Of a stretch of 64,000 nt of DNA, positions 1 to 57,652 are shown piece after piece. Source of the stretch: Eriocheir sinensis (lineage: Eukaryota; Arthropoda; Malacostraca; Decapoda; Varunidae); assembly GCF_024679095.1 (NCBI RefSeq), contig NC_066535.1, positions 7,426,121 through 7,490,120 on the forward strand, given 5' to 3'. The notes below the pieces were generated by a model that saw nothing but the letters and a program-made list of their open reading frames with translations, ran no database searches and was not told where the DNA came from. Each line of letters begins with the position of its first letter. The stretch's first letter is position 1. Made by a program: the position numbers and the translations under genes.

Positions 1-60
1 TTCTACCTGTTGCTGGTTCTGTTGTTGCTGTTGTTACTATTATCTTTTAATCATTATTTC

Positions 61-90
61 TTCCTCTTCTTCTTCTTCTTCTTCTTCTTT

Positions 91-137
<47 letters not shown>

Positions 138-151
138 CTACTACTACTACT
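61..151. repeat. Trinucleotide microsatellites (TTC)n and (CTA)n
   Basis: A run of TTC units passes into a run of CTA/ACT units, followed by looser ATT/AGT-like sequence to about position 200. Reading frames through it give Phe, Tyr or Val homopolymers and carry no other protein signal. Confidence 0.95.
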
Positions 152-582
152 CTATTACTATTATCATTATTAGTAATAGTAATAACAATAACAGTAGTAG
201 TTGTTATAGCATTGGTAACTGTGACAGTGGATATTGCTACTCTTATTGCTGTTGGAAGCTGTGATAACGCAAGGTTGCCGCGGTCAGTGTGTGTAGTCGT
301 CTGTTTTTGTGCTGTGCCCAATCAACAGTCACGTCTGCAGCAGGACTGTGCCGTCTTGCATGTTCATGAGAAGTCGTGTTTTGATAAGCTGCAAGTCTGT
401 CCTGCGTAGTGAGGTTATTGTGATATGATATTGCTGTTATTTTGCACTATTTGTAGGTTTTGTTTTACTTATGGGATAAGATAATACTGTTCTATTCAAT
501 GTGTAAACAGGTGGTAACATTATTTTTTTCTAGATATAAGCATAAAACCATTTTCCTTCTCTTATAATTAAATGGTTATGAT

Positions 583-855
583 TTGTTAATGTTTGCCTCC
601 ATGGCTTACAGTGACCATTTGGCTGACTCTGAGCGTAATGTTGTTTGGCGTATATACAATGAAATTCGCAGACTGATGCGGCCAATACTTTTACCGTGCA
701 ATTACAAAGCGGTAAAAAGAGTGTTCAACGACGATGACACACAAAGGACAGTTTTTCTCTCTGTAAAGTTCATATATCGGGTTCACAGGGATGGAGACTT
801 GTTTACAGCAAGACTCATTCGTAATCACAAGAATTTTAAGACTCAGTTAAGGTGA
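583..855 (+). CDS. Small unrecognised ORF, 90 residues, doubtful
   Basis: An ATG-initiated frame of 90 codons with mixed, non-repetitive composition rich in Arg, Asn, Phe and Val. It stands out from the simple-sequence DNA on both sides and contains an Ile-Tyr-Asn-Glu-Ile-Arg-Arg stretch near residue 25. I recognise no family. It could be a short gene, an exon of a longer gene, a decayed transposon ORF, or chance. The stop at 853-855 lies at the edge of a polypurine tract. No splice sites or poly(A) signal decide the matter. Confidence 0.2.
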   Translation: MLMFASMAYSDHLADSERNVVWRIYNEIRRLMRPILLPCNYKAVKRVFNDDDTQRTVFLSVKFIYRVHRDGDLFTARLIRNHKNFKTQLR

Positions 856-1970
856 AGTGGGAGGGGGTAAAGGAAGAGAAAGTAACTAGTGAAAGGCAAG
901 CGTAAAGTTTTAGAAGCTGTAGCAGTAAAAGCTACGGTATAAGAGAATGAAAGGGAGAAGGAAGAGGAAGAGAAGCAAGAAAAGATGGAGGGGGTAGTAA
1001 GACGAAAGCAAAGCAGTAGAATTAGTAGTAGTAGTAGTAGAGTAGTAGTCGTAGCAGTTGTAATTGTAGGAGTAGGTAGTAGTAGTAATAGTAGTAGTAG
1101 TAGTAGAATTAGAAGTAGCAGTAGAAGAAGTAGGATAAGAGAATGAAGATGAGTAGGAAGAGAAAGAAGAGGAGAAGGAAGAAGAAATGAAAGGGGAAAA
1201 AGGCAAAAGCAAAGCAGTACTAGAAGCGTTATCGTAGTAAAAGTAACAGTAGTTGCAGTAGGAGTAACAGTATCAAGCTCTTTTACATCCCCAGCAATTC
1301 CAAAACACTCCCACTTACCACCAGCTCCAAGTGGCATGCATGTTGACCTCAAAAGAGAAGGAAAACGGGTTAACGGGAAAACTTGCGAAGTATCACATAG
1401 CACGCGAGGCGGCACCGATAAGGAGGCGTCGTGCGAGGAGTGGACGGAGATTAAAGTCCACATCGGCTGGTTTATCGACTGCAGGTGAAAGAGGAAACGG
1501 GGACAGGAACGTGGAGGGAATTGAAATGCCGCTGCCGAGAAGGTGGAAGTGGCGGATGGAGGGGGGAAGGGAGACGCAGTGAGGAAGGAGGAGAAGGAAA
1601 GATTAGGAGCGAGTGATGGAGAAGAAGGAAGAGGAAAGGAGACGTAGTGACGAAGGAGGAAGAAGAAATGAAATAGAAGAAAGGGGAGGAGAAAGAAGAG
1701 GTAGTAGACGCAGGGAGAAAAGAGTAGGAGAAAGGGGAGGAGAAGGAAGAGGAAAGGGGACGCAGTGAGAAAGGAGTAGGAGGAAAGGAAGCAGGAGAAT
1801 GGGGGGAAAGGAAAAGGAAGAGAAACGCAATTAAGAAAGAGTAGGAGGAAATGGAGGAGGATAAGGATAATAAGAAAAATGGAAGCAAAGGAAGATAAGT
1901 AATCGTAACAAAAGTAGTAGTAGTTATGGTAAAGGGGCAGTAATAGACGTTGCAGAGTAAAGAAAGAATG
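856..1970. repeat. Kilobase polypurine tract
   Basis: The + strand is overwhelmingly A and G for about 1.1 kb, with interspersed AGT triplets (1020-1120) and a less biased island at 1260-1500. Loose units such as GGAGGAGAAAGAAGAGG recur. Long open frames on the complementary strand (Ser/Leu/Phe/Pro-rich) follow from the composition. Tracts like this can form triplex (H-DNA) structures; that is general knowledge, not shown here. Confidence 0.85.
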
Positions 1971-2160
1971 CCAGTTGTGACAATGGCGGTAGCTATGTAT
2001 AGGATGAAGGGAGGAGACAATAATACACGATTGTAGTGATGTCGCAACAGATACCTGGCAAACTGGCAATTGGAGGTGCTGGCCGACACGCAACACATGA
2101 CAGGTAGTATGTAGGTAAAAACGGATCGATGGACAGATAAGTAGAATGGCTGATATAGGC

Positions 2161-2430
2161 CACAATTCTAAAGGATAAAGCTGCATAATAAATGAAGATA
2201 AACAAATAATCTATGACCTGGTAGCTGCGGGGATCATGTTTCTTAAAGGACACAATTCTAAAGGATAAAGCTGCATAATAAATGAAGATAAACAAATAAT
2301 CAATGACCTGGTAGCTGCGGGGATCATGTTTCTTAAAGGACACAATTCTAAAGGATAAACCTGCATAATAAATGAAAATAAACAAATAATCTATGAACTG
2401 GTAGCTGCGGGGATCATGTTTCTTAAAGGT
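2161..2430. repeat. Tandem repeat, three copies of a 90 bp unit
   Basis: Three nearly identical 90 bp units begin at 2161, 2251 and 2341, each starting CACAATTCTAAAGGATAAA and ending TTTCTTAAAG. Only a few substitutions separate them. Because 90 is divisible by three, the minus strand stays open as a repeated 30-residue block, but there is no independent sign of coding. Confidence 0.95.
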
Positions 2431-4975
<2,545 letters not shown>

Positions 4976-4977
4976 TA

Positions 4978-5029
<52 letters not shown>

Positions 5030-5078
5030 CACTAAAATTGTTATTATTTTATTGTAATTCTTCCTCTCTTATTCCTCC

Positions 5079-5142
<64 letters not shown>

Positions 5143-5145
5143 GCT
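4976..5145. repeat. (ATT)n microsatellites
   Basis: Two blocks of ATT units at about 4980-5029 and 5086-5142 are separated by T/C-rich sequence. The second block ends about ten bases before a tRNA-derived SINE. Confidence 0.95.
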
Positions 5146-5153
5146 CGTACTAC

Positions 5154-5340
5154 TGGGGAGGCGCGGTGGTCTACTGGGTTAGAGCGTCAGGCCATGGAAG
5201 CTAGGAGCCAGGGTGACTCAGTTTGAACCCCAGTGCCAGCGCGAGGCGCCAGGAAGGGCAGCCAGTTTTAAACCCCAAGCCACAATCTTAAAACAGCTAC
5301 CCAATATGAACATGGGTAACTGCTGACAAGAATAAAATTA
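5154..5340 (+). mobile_element. tRNA-derived SINE
   Basis: The head has an internal pol III promoter: an A-box-like segment (TGGTCTACTGGGTTAGAGCG, 5166-5185) and a B-box-like segment (AGTTTGAACCCC, about 5220). A tRNA-unrelated body follows with TTAAAACAGCTACCCA-like sequence. The body ends in an A-rich AGAATAAAATTATT stretch that leads into trinucleotide repeats. The tRNA-like fold is imperfect, so it is a SINE rather than a working tRNA gene. Confidence 0.7.
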
Positions 5341-5342
5341 TT

Positions 5343-5400
5343 GCTGCCTCTACTACTACTACTACTACTACTGTTACTAATACTAATACTACTGATGATG

Positions 5401-5453
<53 letters not shown>

Positions 5454-5562
5454 TATGATAATAATGACGATGTTAATAATAATAATGACAGTGTTAATAA
5501 TAAAAATTATAATAATAATAATAATAATAACAGTAATAATAATAATAATAATAATAATACTT
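5343..5562. repeat. (CTA)n and (ATA)n trinucleotide repeats
   Basis: ACT/CTA units at 5350-5372 are followed by long ATA/TAA units at about 5398-5560 with scattered G and C substitutions. This is probably the expanded 3' tail of the SINE just upstream. Confidence 0.93.
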
Positions 5563-7264
5563 TGCTATTAGGCAGGAGAGAACTTACGACGAATTAGCAC
5601 TTAGTCTCGTGGTGGCTGTAACGTTAAAGGCGGTCGGGAGCGAGATTAGCAAACTGAGCACTCAAAGCAGGGAGTTACAATGACATGCCATTGTAACTTC
5701 CTGCCGAGCCTCACCCTCTTAGGAGCGAGCCACTCTCTACTGATGTTGTCCGGGCGTTAACCAGACACCGGAGCCGCTTCCCCCTTCCACCCACCCACAC
5801 AGTCATGATCCCATTGTGCCGCAATGAAGTGTTACCATGACGACGGTGGCTTCTGGCACGCGTACTTTGGCTGAGAACTGATTTGGATTGAACTGTGGAG
5901 AGTGGAACAGGAAAGGGGGATCGGCATGGCTTTAATATATGAAAGGATTTGGAAAAGACTAAGGTGTGTTTAACTGCGAAGTGGCTGGGTCAGAGATGTG
6001 GATATGGGGCCCGACATGGCTTTAATGTATGAGGAGGCGGGAAGGGGGACTACCATGAGTTAACTGTGAAGGGGCGAGCCAGAGGGCTAGTGAGAGTGAC
6101 TGATATGATTTTAATTGATATAAGAGCGGGAGGAGAATTAGAGTTTAATTGGGAAGGGGCGAGCCATAGGGGTGGAGAGGGGAATGGACACGATTTTAAT
6201 TTGTGAAGGGGCGAGAACAAATTAGAAGGACTGTGATGGGAAATAGCATAGTATTAACTGTGAAGGGGCTGACCATAGAGGTAGGGCTGGAAACTGGCAT
6301 TCCTAAATGTGAAGGGGCTAACCAGCAATGAGTAGAAGGTCGTTGAGGGGAACAGAACACAGTCAAAGAGTTCAGTATTGCTCAGTATTATCCCTATTCC
6401 TCCTCCGCTCACATGACTCATAAGTGTAAGTCGCACGTGGTATGGCGAGAGGGTGGTGGGGAGACTCGCTATTGTAAAAAGAAAGATCATAGACGATCGC
6501 CAAAGGGATGAAAACCAACTTCATTCAGTTACTCTGTAGATTATCTTAAGCGAGACAAGACTACACCGTATTACACGACGCACCTACACGAACAACTTCT
6601 TTGCTACAATCGTTTACTCAGTCCCATTCTATAATCCGATAGAACGAAGCACATTCCTTATTTAAGCGTTAATATATTTCCTTTCATTTTTAGCTGACGT
6701 GTGGTTTTAGGTCATTGCAGTATGCTCAAGAGTGAGGTTAAGACGTAAGGTGGCTCCCACAATGAACAGATAATCCCAAAAGAACCAAAATCACGGCAAA
6801 CAAACTGAAATCATCGCGCCTTCTCTGGTCAGTCTTGCAACGTTCGTAGTATATTGATTAGTAAGCCATGTGCCCGACGTGCGAGCCGGGGCCACGCTGC
6901 TCCGTCTTCATGTTGGGGCCTCTATAGCCCCCCCGTGGCCATACAACACCTAGTGTTACCTTCCTGGTGGGGGCTAAGGCCTTTCTGGACCCGGTGGTGC
7001 GAGGGGAGCGGCGAAGGAGGTGTGTGCGGCGGCGGAGGAGGTGGTGTAGGGGTGTGTCTGTGTCGCGAGTACCTGACTAGCGGCATGGAGAGGGGAAGCA
7101 CGGCCGCAGACACCTGCTGACTCGCCCAGGTGTGTTCCGGGGGGGGGGGAGGGGGGAGACTGTGTTATGCTGTATTGTGTTTTGTTGCGTGATATTGTGC
7201 TGCGTTGTGCTTTGCCATATTTTTTTGTATTGCTTTACTTTGTATCTCGGGGATTTATGTTTAC
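5563..7264. repeat. No gene; diverged tandem repeat 5880-6340 and unassigned DNA
   Basis: Between about 5880 and 6340 a motif close to TTAACTGTGAAGGGGCGAGC recurs roughly five to six times at uneven spacing, alternating with ATGGCTTTAAT-like segments: an old degenerate minisatellite. The rest (6341-7264) holds a GC-rich island at 6880-7130 and a G-run near 7140-7158, but no exon-like frame with convincing splice sites. Confidence 0.5.
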
Positions 7265-7610
7265 CTTTAGGACGCTGCACTTGTTGATGTTGAAGTGCAC
7301 CATCTATTCACCGGACCATTCATGCAGTCCGTTTGGTTCCATCTGTAATGAATATCTCCTCATCGTTGTCTGATCTAATTAGTCGTCCTGTTTTTGCGTC
7401 ATCAGTAAACGTACTAATGTCACTTAATACCTCACGAAATTATTAATAGTAATGGACCTTAGATTGATCCCTGTGGGGCACCATTATTAAAGTGATCCAA
7501 ATCAGATATTTCATCATTGTGTTAATCTCTGCGTCCTGTCATTGACAGACGCCTTGATGCACCACAAAACTTTACCCTTTATCCAGTGGGGTTTTAGTTG
7601 CCTTAAAATA
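7265..7610 (-). pseudogene. LINE reverse transcriptase relic
   Basis: Read on the minus strand, the decayed frame around 7500-7445 gives a motif B-like GAPQGSI followed after a stop by GPLLL. Around 7420-7380 there is a motif C-like F-T-D-D-A-K-T segment (usual core F-A-D-D). Both lie in the same order and spacing as in the better preserved RT relic at 46-47 kb. Stops and frameshifts are frequent, so it is dead. The downstream segment near 7265-7330 also aligns by eye with the post-motif-C region of the 46 kb element. Confidence 0.7.
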
Positions 7611-7664
7611 GTTGGACGAGACACCTTCTTCCTTCTCGGAAAATATCTTCTATACCTGATGAAG

Positions 7665-8255
7665 TGAGAAAAAAAGTGAATGGAGGGGTGTTAGTACAGT
7701 GGAGAAAACAGAGCTAGATTAAGGATGGGAAAAAGAGGAGAGAGTAAAAGAAGGAGGAAATATAGTTACAGATCGTTGCAAAATAAATGTGAAACACTGA
7801 GAAGAGAGATGTAAAGATAGATCGGTAGAAGAAAGACTGGTTAGAGATAAATGAAGGGAGAGAGCAAACGAGGGAGGGAGGAAAGGTGAGATTGATGGAG
7901 ATAGAGGGAGAGTGGGAAGAGGGGAAGGTAAATTTATAAGAGAGGAGGAATATAGGGATAAAAAGCGTAGACAGAGGAAGCGAGCAAGGTAAAGGAAAGG
8001 TGAGAGAAGAAGGGAGGTAGAAAAGAGAGATAAGGTTGAGGGAAAGAAAGCAAATGAATGGAAGGAGGGGCTTAGTAGATATGAATGAAATAATAGATGG
8101 AAGTGAGAAGAGGAAGGAGGAGTAAAGAGATAAAAAAAAAGTCGTTTTATCCGATTAGGGGAGGGAGAGGGGAGAAAAAAATACTGACAAGACCAAGCGT
8201 AGAAATAAAAGAGAAACAGATAACGCCACGAACGGACTTGAAGGAGGAAAGAAAA
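7665..8255. repeat. Purine-rich dispersed repeat, copy A
   Basis: A strongly purine-biased + strand. The part from about 7858 to 8185 matches a second copy at 15066-15800 in order: AGAGCAAACGAGGG at the start, AGAGGAAGCGAG(G/C)AAGGTAA in the middle, and TTTATCCGATTAGG at the end. It is a dispersed repeat or segmental duplication, not a gene. Confidence 0.75.
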
Positions 8256-8740
8256 AAAAAGGAGACGAAGTGGCAACACGATATTTATTCAGATAGAATT
8301 AAACAAAAAATAAGAAAAAAATCGTTTCCCGCGGCTGTTTCAGATATTTTGTTAAAAGTTGTAAGTTTTCTAAGAGAAGGATCTTCTTGCCTCACCGAAC
8401 TTTAATTAAAAAGATTAATGTTGGCTAGCAAGTACTTTATTAATAGTATGTTCTTCAGTCTGTACGATCCATTCTAACTAATACGCACAAAAAAACATGC
8501 TGTGGAAAACCAAGCAGAGATATAAAAATGAACTGTTGTCAAAAGTAGATATAAAAAATGTATTTGTTAACAATTAATTTATTTTTTCTGTATCTATTTA
8601 TCTGTTCATTCATTCATTATTTCTTTCCTTCATGCATGCTTTCTTTATTCTTTCTTATATATATATTTTTTTTCTTTTCTTTTTCATTGGTTTCTCATCT
8701 TAGGCGCGTAGGAGAGGTCGGCAGGGGAGAGAGAGAGGCC

Positions 8741-52380
<43,640 letters not shown>

Positions 52381-53150
52381 GCCTCTTTAAGAGCCCATGA
52401 ACAGCCACAGGGCGTCGAGTAGGTTTGGTGAGTCGGTGAGCAGGGCAGGTGTGTATTGTGTTGTTGTTGTGGCCGGCAGTGGTAGCCGGCCATCACCAGA
52501 CCCCTACTGAGGGAGGGCACGAGGGCACCGTGGAGGCTTGTGGCGGCGTGTGGCAAGTGAAGCGCATGACGACTCATCGCAACGCACAGCACAGCCTCTG
52601 CACAGGGCACATCACAGCACAGCGGCCCACAGTATAGCGGGTGGAGGACGCTGTCACCGCTGCACACGACTGGGAGCCAAAGGACACTACGCAGGTATGT
52701 ACATGCGTGTAAAGTGTACAGGTATGTACACTTTACTCTCTACGGATGCTGACGTGATAGAGAGCGCAGGGAAGAGGGTCATTCACGTGCAAGGTGAGGA
52801 GGTGTGTGGTAGCTGCCGACAGGACGGTGGCTGTGCAGGTAGCCTGATGCAATGGGTGTCCATGGCTGTCAGGACTACAATAACACAGGCTACATGCTGT
52901 TTGTGCGCGTCGTGTTTGAAATATAAAACACGTTAATTTACATCGTCTAGTTCGGAAATCAGGGAGGACCACACGCTACCACTGATTCATGTTGAATTTA
53001 TTTTCACACAGCCCTGAAATTTCCAGAAGCGTTTCTTGGAAATTTGCGAAAAGGCCGCGGATGGCACAGTGGTGCGGCAGCGATGGCAATATAGATTTTA
53101 CAGCTTTTGTAGCAGCGGCGACTATGAGATTGACCAAAGGAGAATCAGAA
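52381..53150. other. GC-rich stretch, possible 5' non-coding exon
   Basis: 52390-52695 is GC-richer than its surroundings and ends GACACTACGCAG|GTATGTAC, a good donor at 52694. It might be a leader exon of the gene at 57.65 kb, whose ATG is preceded by an acceptor. No promoter element was recognised, so this is only a suggestion. Confidence 0.2.
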
Positions 53151-53152
53151 TC

Positions 53153-53200
53153 CTCAGACGTCATTCGGACGTCTGAGCTTCTTTTGATAAAAAGAAGCTC
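53153..53200. repeat. Two adjacent perfect stem-loops
   Basis: CTCAGACGTC-ATTCG-GACGTCTGAG (53153-53177) and GAGCTTCTTTT-GATA-AAAAGAAGCTC (53175-53200) are perfect 10 and 11 bp stems sharing the central GAG. The surrounding DNA (52980-53480) is of mixed, exon-like composition but without a recognised product. Confidence 0.85.
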
Positions 53201-53500
53201 CTTGTTAGGAGCATGGCAATTATTGTGTCAAAGGACAGCGAAGGAAGGCTTACAGGTGTCCTGTGTGCTGTAAATCTTTCCCTAAACGGAAGGATGACGG
53301 GCTGTGCGGTGGGATTCATTGGCTTGCAGGGTTTGACAAGGGCGTGGTGTTGTTGGTAATCCGGCCACAGCTGGTGGACGAGGAGCATAACGTTATGAAG
53401 AGGCGGAAGAAACCCTGTAAGTTCTCTGGTTTGGAAAACCTCATTGCATACAAAGCACAGCAACATTTTGCTACATCACAACAGATTTCCATCTCGTTTT

Positions 53501-53630
<130 letters not shown>

Positions 53631-54553
53631 TGTGTGCGCATTATTCATCCACAACTTTCCTTGTAAGAGGCACGTGGGGGTGACGCTCAATGAGGTGCGT
53701 CCCCCTCTTCCCCACCCTTACTCCCTAGGCCCCCCGAGACAACGACGCAAAGGGTGCCACTCAAGAGAGTTATTATCGCCAGTCTCCAAGTTTGGCTTTT
53801 AATGTCTTTATGATTGTCTGCCTGTCCATCTGAGTGTCACCAAACTATCCATCAAATTGGATTGACATCTTGTCACCAATATCCTTAGAATATCAAGCTG
53901 ATTAAACTTTAGCAATAATTCAACAAAAAACTACTGATTGATGGCCAATAAATTACAAAAGTTGGCTGAATGGGTGACTTAGAGCGTCTTTTGTGAAAAA
54001 CACGTCCGTGCATTGAGGACAGAGCAGAGGAGGACTGTGAGTGCTTACATAAATGCACCGGTGCTTCTCGGGGCAGGTCTGACTCCTTCACGGCAAGCTA
54101 GGAAAAAAGTTAGTGATTGAAGGCGGCCATCTTCAAGATCAAATTTTGGCCAACATGGCGGCGATGCGAATTCTCTGAAATAAAATTCATTTCATTGTTA
54201 ACTTTTATGGTAAAGGAACAGACCAATGATTAAACCCATATATGTTTTCCTCTGAAATAACAGTAGATGACCGCAAAATGATCATACGTACTTTGAGAGG
54301 TGCCTTAGTGGGACACAACGCTCCTTCGATTACTTTGAAGTTCAGGCGAACGAATATTTGTGTATCTTGAAAATAGTATTAAAACTCCTACTGCGGCTTT
54401 TTTCCATATGCATTTCCTCTTGACAGTAGTATGCGATATGTGCCTCCCGTTGTCTGGTAGGTATAATAGGTATTTATTGCGAAGTAGCAACCCAGTGATG
54501 ACTGTCACAACCCACTGGTGAACCCGGATCCTCGCCTACTCTTCACGCACCTC
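53631..54553. other. Intergenic, no feature recognised
   Basis: Unique AT-rich DNA. No exon, RNA gene or mobile element was supported. Confidence 0.4.
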
Positions 54554-54770
54554 GCATATTCTTAAACGTGCCGGGCTTCCTTTACGACTATTCTCCAAGA
54601 CCACAGAGGAGATTAACCGGGTTTCCATGGGTGATTTTCCTGTTCAAGGTGTAGAAATCGTGTAAAACTATCATTAGAATCGCAAAACAGTCCATGGAAA
54701 CCTCAGGAACTTTTACGAGAGGCCTTTCAAAAAGTCAAATAGAGGTGCCGCTACCTTTAAGAATACGGGC
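54554..54770. mobile_element. MITE-like element, copy 1
   Basis: The ends GCATATTCTTAAACGT and (complement of) AAGAATACGGGC are imperfect inverted repeats. The interior has CCACAGAGGAGATTAACCGG and the inverted pair GGTTTCCATGG/CCATGGAAACC. The CACAGAGGAGATTA word recurs inverted in the 56.05 kb element. Confidence 0.55.
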
Positions 54771-54950
54771 TTCAGACTCAGTGGCGATGTACTGCGTCAC
54801 CTCCACTCGCCTGCTCTTCACGCAGCTCGTTGACGTTATGTTTAGACTCGGGAGCGATTTACTGCATCGGCTCCACCCACTTCCGCCGCTACTGTTGTGG
54901 TACTACTGATGAATATCTGACGAAGGCCGGGGAACGTTCCGAAGCGGGGA

Positions 54951-55245
54951 TTGTGTGTGTGTGTGTGTGTATGTGTGTGTGTAATTTACCACGGCCTGAT
55001 CACGTGTAGGACTCGTAATCGCCAGCAGGTACCCTCCCGACATGAGCAAGTGCTCTTTATCGTCGATCTCTGGGTACTACCTGGACCTCACACACCACAC
55101 ACCCCATTCCCCTTGCTCAAGGGGGAACAGTAACCACTCCTAGTCAACGGAAAGAAATCGGCCAGAGCGGGCTCGAACCGCCGCTCTGTCAGGCCGTGAA
55201 GCCTGGCAGCGCAGCGCTCTAACCAGTTCCGCCACGGAGTGGTGT
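54951..55245 (-). mobile_element. tRNA-derived SINE with (GT)n tail
   Basis: On the minus strand the head reads CCGTGGCGGAACTGGTTAGA (A box) and GGCGGTTCGAGCCCGC (B box) from about 55235. The body contains GACTAGGAGTGGTTACTGTT and CCCTTGAGCAAGGGG. A (GT)n/(CA)n block ends it near 54951-54982. The acceptor stem does not pair as a tRNA, so a SINE is preferred. Confidence 0.75.
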
Positions 55246-55378
55246 GTGTGTGTGTGTATGTGTGTGTGGCGTGCTTTCTGCGTGCCTTAGTTCATCGGTC
55301 GAATAAAGTGTTAAGTATATGTAATAATAGTGAGTGGTATGTTATTTTTTCTCCATGGTTGTCTTTCAGTAGGTGAGT

Positions 55379-55418
<40 letters not shown>

Positions 55419-56050
55419 GGCGGAAACGAGAACTTTCACAATACATAAACACAGGCGGAGAGGCGGGAAAACCAGATAGAGTCGCCACACGGAATTAGCC
55501 GTTGAAAGATATTTACTGTCCCTTTCCTGTTGGGCGAGACAAAACACGAGGAGGAAGAGGGAGTGGAGGAGGAGGAGGAGAAAGAGGAGGAGGAGGAAGG
55601 GGAAGGGGAAGGGGTGTTGGTAATGAGTGCCGCCTCTCATCGCCATAAAAAAGATTCATCACATCACCTTTATAGAGTACACAGATGCGGTTAATGGACG
55701 CTTCTGTATAATGAACTCGCTTTAGTTAAACATACCGCGGAGCTACGGTGTGTTTGTTTTTGTACTCGCATTATTCCAGTCAGTCATTTGGAATTACTGA
55801 AAAAATCTGATCAATAATATAAAAATAAAACGTTGCCCAAGTGAAGTTCGAATACCAAACTTTTCTTGTTACTTTTTTTTGGGGGGGTGGATTTTCAACT
55901 CTGTAGTTCTGCTCAGTTGTTCAGAGTTCTTGTTTTACTGATATGTATACGAATTCCAGTGGTATTATTGTAATGGTGGGCATTCCTCGTTCTATTTAGT
56001 GAACCCCCATGACCCCCTCGCGGGCTCCGTGAAGGGCTCCCTGATGTAGT
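55246..56050. other. Intergenic; (GA)n at 55380-55416, no gene
   Basis: (GT)n-like 55242-55267, pure GA 55380-55416 and a GGA-rich stretch 55548-55615. Otherwise unremarkable. Confidence 0.5.
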
Positions 56051-56304
56051 CTTAGGCACATATTCACAAAATGTTCTGTGTATACACGCCCACGTTCGAT
56101 AGGAGCCTTCGTATAGGTTGTGAAGGTTATTTCCATGGGTATACGAGCCTAGTTATTGTCTGACGAGATTTCTGCACCATAAACGTGAAAACACTCGTGA
56201 GAACCCGACTAATCTCCTCTGTGGCCGTTGAAAATATTTGTTGTGAGAACCGAAAGAGTTATTATTCCGAGCATAACAAAAGCATCTGAGAATAAGGGCC
56301 TTAG
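56051..56304. mobile_element. MITE-like element, copy 2 (inverted)
   Basis: The ends CTTAGGCACATATTCACA and (complement of) GAGAATAAGGGCCTTAG are imperfect inverted repeats. The interior CCGACTAATCTCCTCTGTGG is the reverse complement of the word in copy 1. Confidence 0.5.
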
Positions 56305-57645
56305 TATCCTTCATGCCTTCAGTACAGTGCCTTGCGGGTAGTGTGGCTGCTACGTCAGTTGTTGTGTGGCCTTGGGGGGTGGAGAGGTGGGGTTGATACG
56401 TGCCGCCGGGCGTTGACAGTCACGCTTCCTGCTCTCAACACTTAAAGGCTGCCTCGGGGCTTGTCCTTGGCGCCCTTTTTTTAGCCCGTAACCCTTCCTT
56501 CCTTGCACCTTTTCTTTCAGGCCCAGCACAGCCACGACAATCAAGGGGCACTTAAGTATTCTCATGGAGAGTCTGGATAAGTCGTGAATAATAGGAACAG
56601 GCTTGACAGTCAGTTAGATTTATGGATAGAGAAAATAGGTGATGTCAGGCTTACACGAACTACCCCCATTAGACCGAGTGACCTATTGCAGATTAGTTAT
56701 GGTTTTATTCATTGAGCCTGTTATGCTTCCCTCTCCATAAGTCACGGAGGATTCGGAGGATTTTTTTTTTTTTTTTTTTTTTTCATGGAGACTCGAGAAG
56801 GGTGTTTAAGTCTGTTCCTTTGTTGTCCTTGTCGTTTTTCCTTCCTACCTTCCTAATTTCCTTCCATCCCGTACTTTTATCCTTCATCAGGCACAAAAGA
56901 CACCCAAAGATGGTTCGAGTATTCTAATGGAATGTATTTATTTGTTTATTTGTTGTTTTCGTCGTTTTTCTTTTCTTCTACTTATTTTTCCGCCAGCAGA
57001 TCAGACACTCATGACAGTCACGAAGTATTCAGAAATTAATATATTCTTTCACGGAGAGGCTCGAAGGTTATGTATTTATTTCGGCGCCAAGCAGGATGTG
57101 AAAATAAACACCATGGCCTGACTCGAGGCATGAAAAAGAGCAGATTCATTCGAGATAAGCACGTCGCTAGTCTCCAGTCACGCACCAAAAGACTTTTTAT
57201 TCCTGCTCGTTCCCTTCCCGTAGGCAGCAATCAAGGGAGGTAAGGGGGCCGGGGAGACGGGAAGGGGGACGCTGCTGAGGGTGATGCTAAAGGTGCTTAC
57301 TGAGGCCTAATGGAGAACACGGTGGAAGTAGTAAGATGTGGACTTGGAAGCTGTAGAATTAGATGCATTTTTTTTTTTAACTCAGACATTACGTTAGCTA
57401 GGAATTAAACAACTATTGGCATCGTTAGGGATTTTTTATATCTTTATCAAATGTATAAATCTGTCTGTCTATCCTACCTCCTTTATACTTCCTAGTTGCA
57501 CAACAAGCAGCAGTGAAATTATTAGTAAAGGTACACAAAAAAATATAGCTTTAATCTAGACACCCAGGAAATAAGGAGATGGAGACAGAAAAAAAATGAC
57601 AAGCAAGTAGGCAAATTGATCGCAAACAATCTTTACTTTTTTCAG
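56305..57645. other. Upstream region of the 57.65 kb gene, no feature fixed
   Basis: Mixed DNA with a T-run at 56760-56783. A weak repetition (TTCA..GAG.CTCGAGAAGG/TTTCACGGAGAGGCTCGAAGG near 56785 and 57050) suggests a ~265 bp tandem duplication. The acceptor TTTACTTTTTTCAG ends at 57645. Confidence 0.4.
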
Positions 57646-57652
57646 ATTCGTA

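Noticed and set aside
843..2186. 447-codon minus-strand open frame
   Set aside because: It is Ser/Leu/Phe/Pro-rich throughout because it reads a polypurine tract and part of a tandem repeat. There are no domains or splice support.
2161..2430. CRISPR-like array
   Set aside because: The 90 bp units are directly adjacent without unique spacers, and the genome is eukaryotic.
52989..53273. 94-codon + strand frame as a gene
   Set aside because: No recognised motif, no acceptor or donor of quality, and two perfect hairpins lie inside it. It is kept only as unassigned exon-like DNA.
55160..55240. Functional tRNA gene on the minus strand
   Set aside because: A and B boxes are present but the acceptor stem does not pair, and a SINE body follows.
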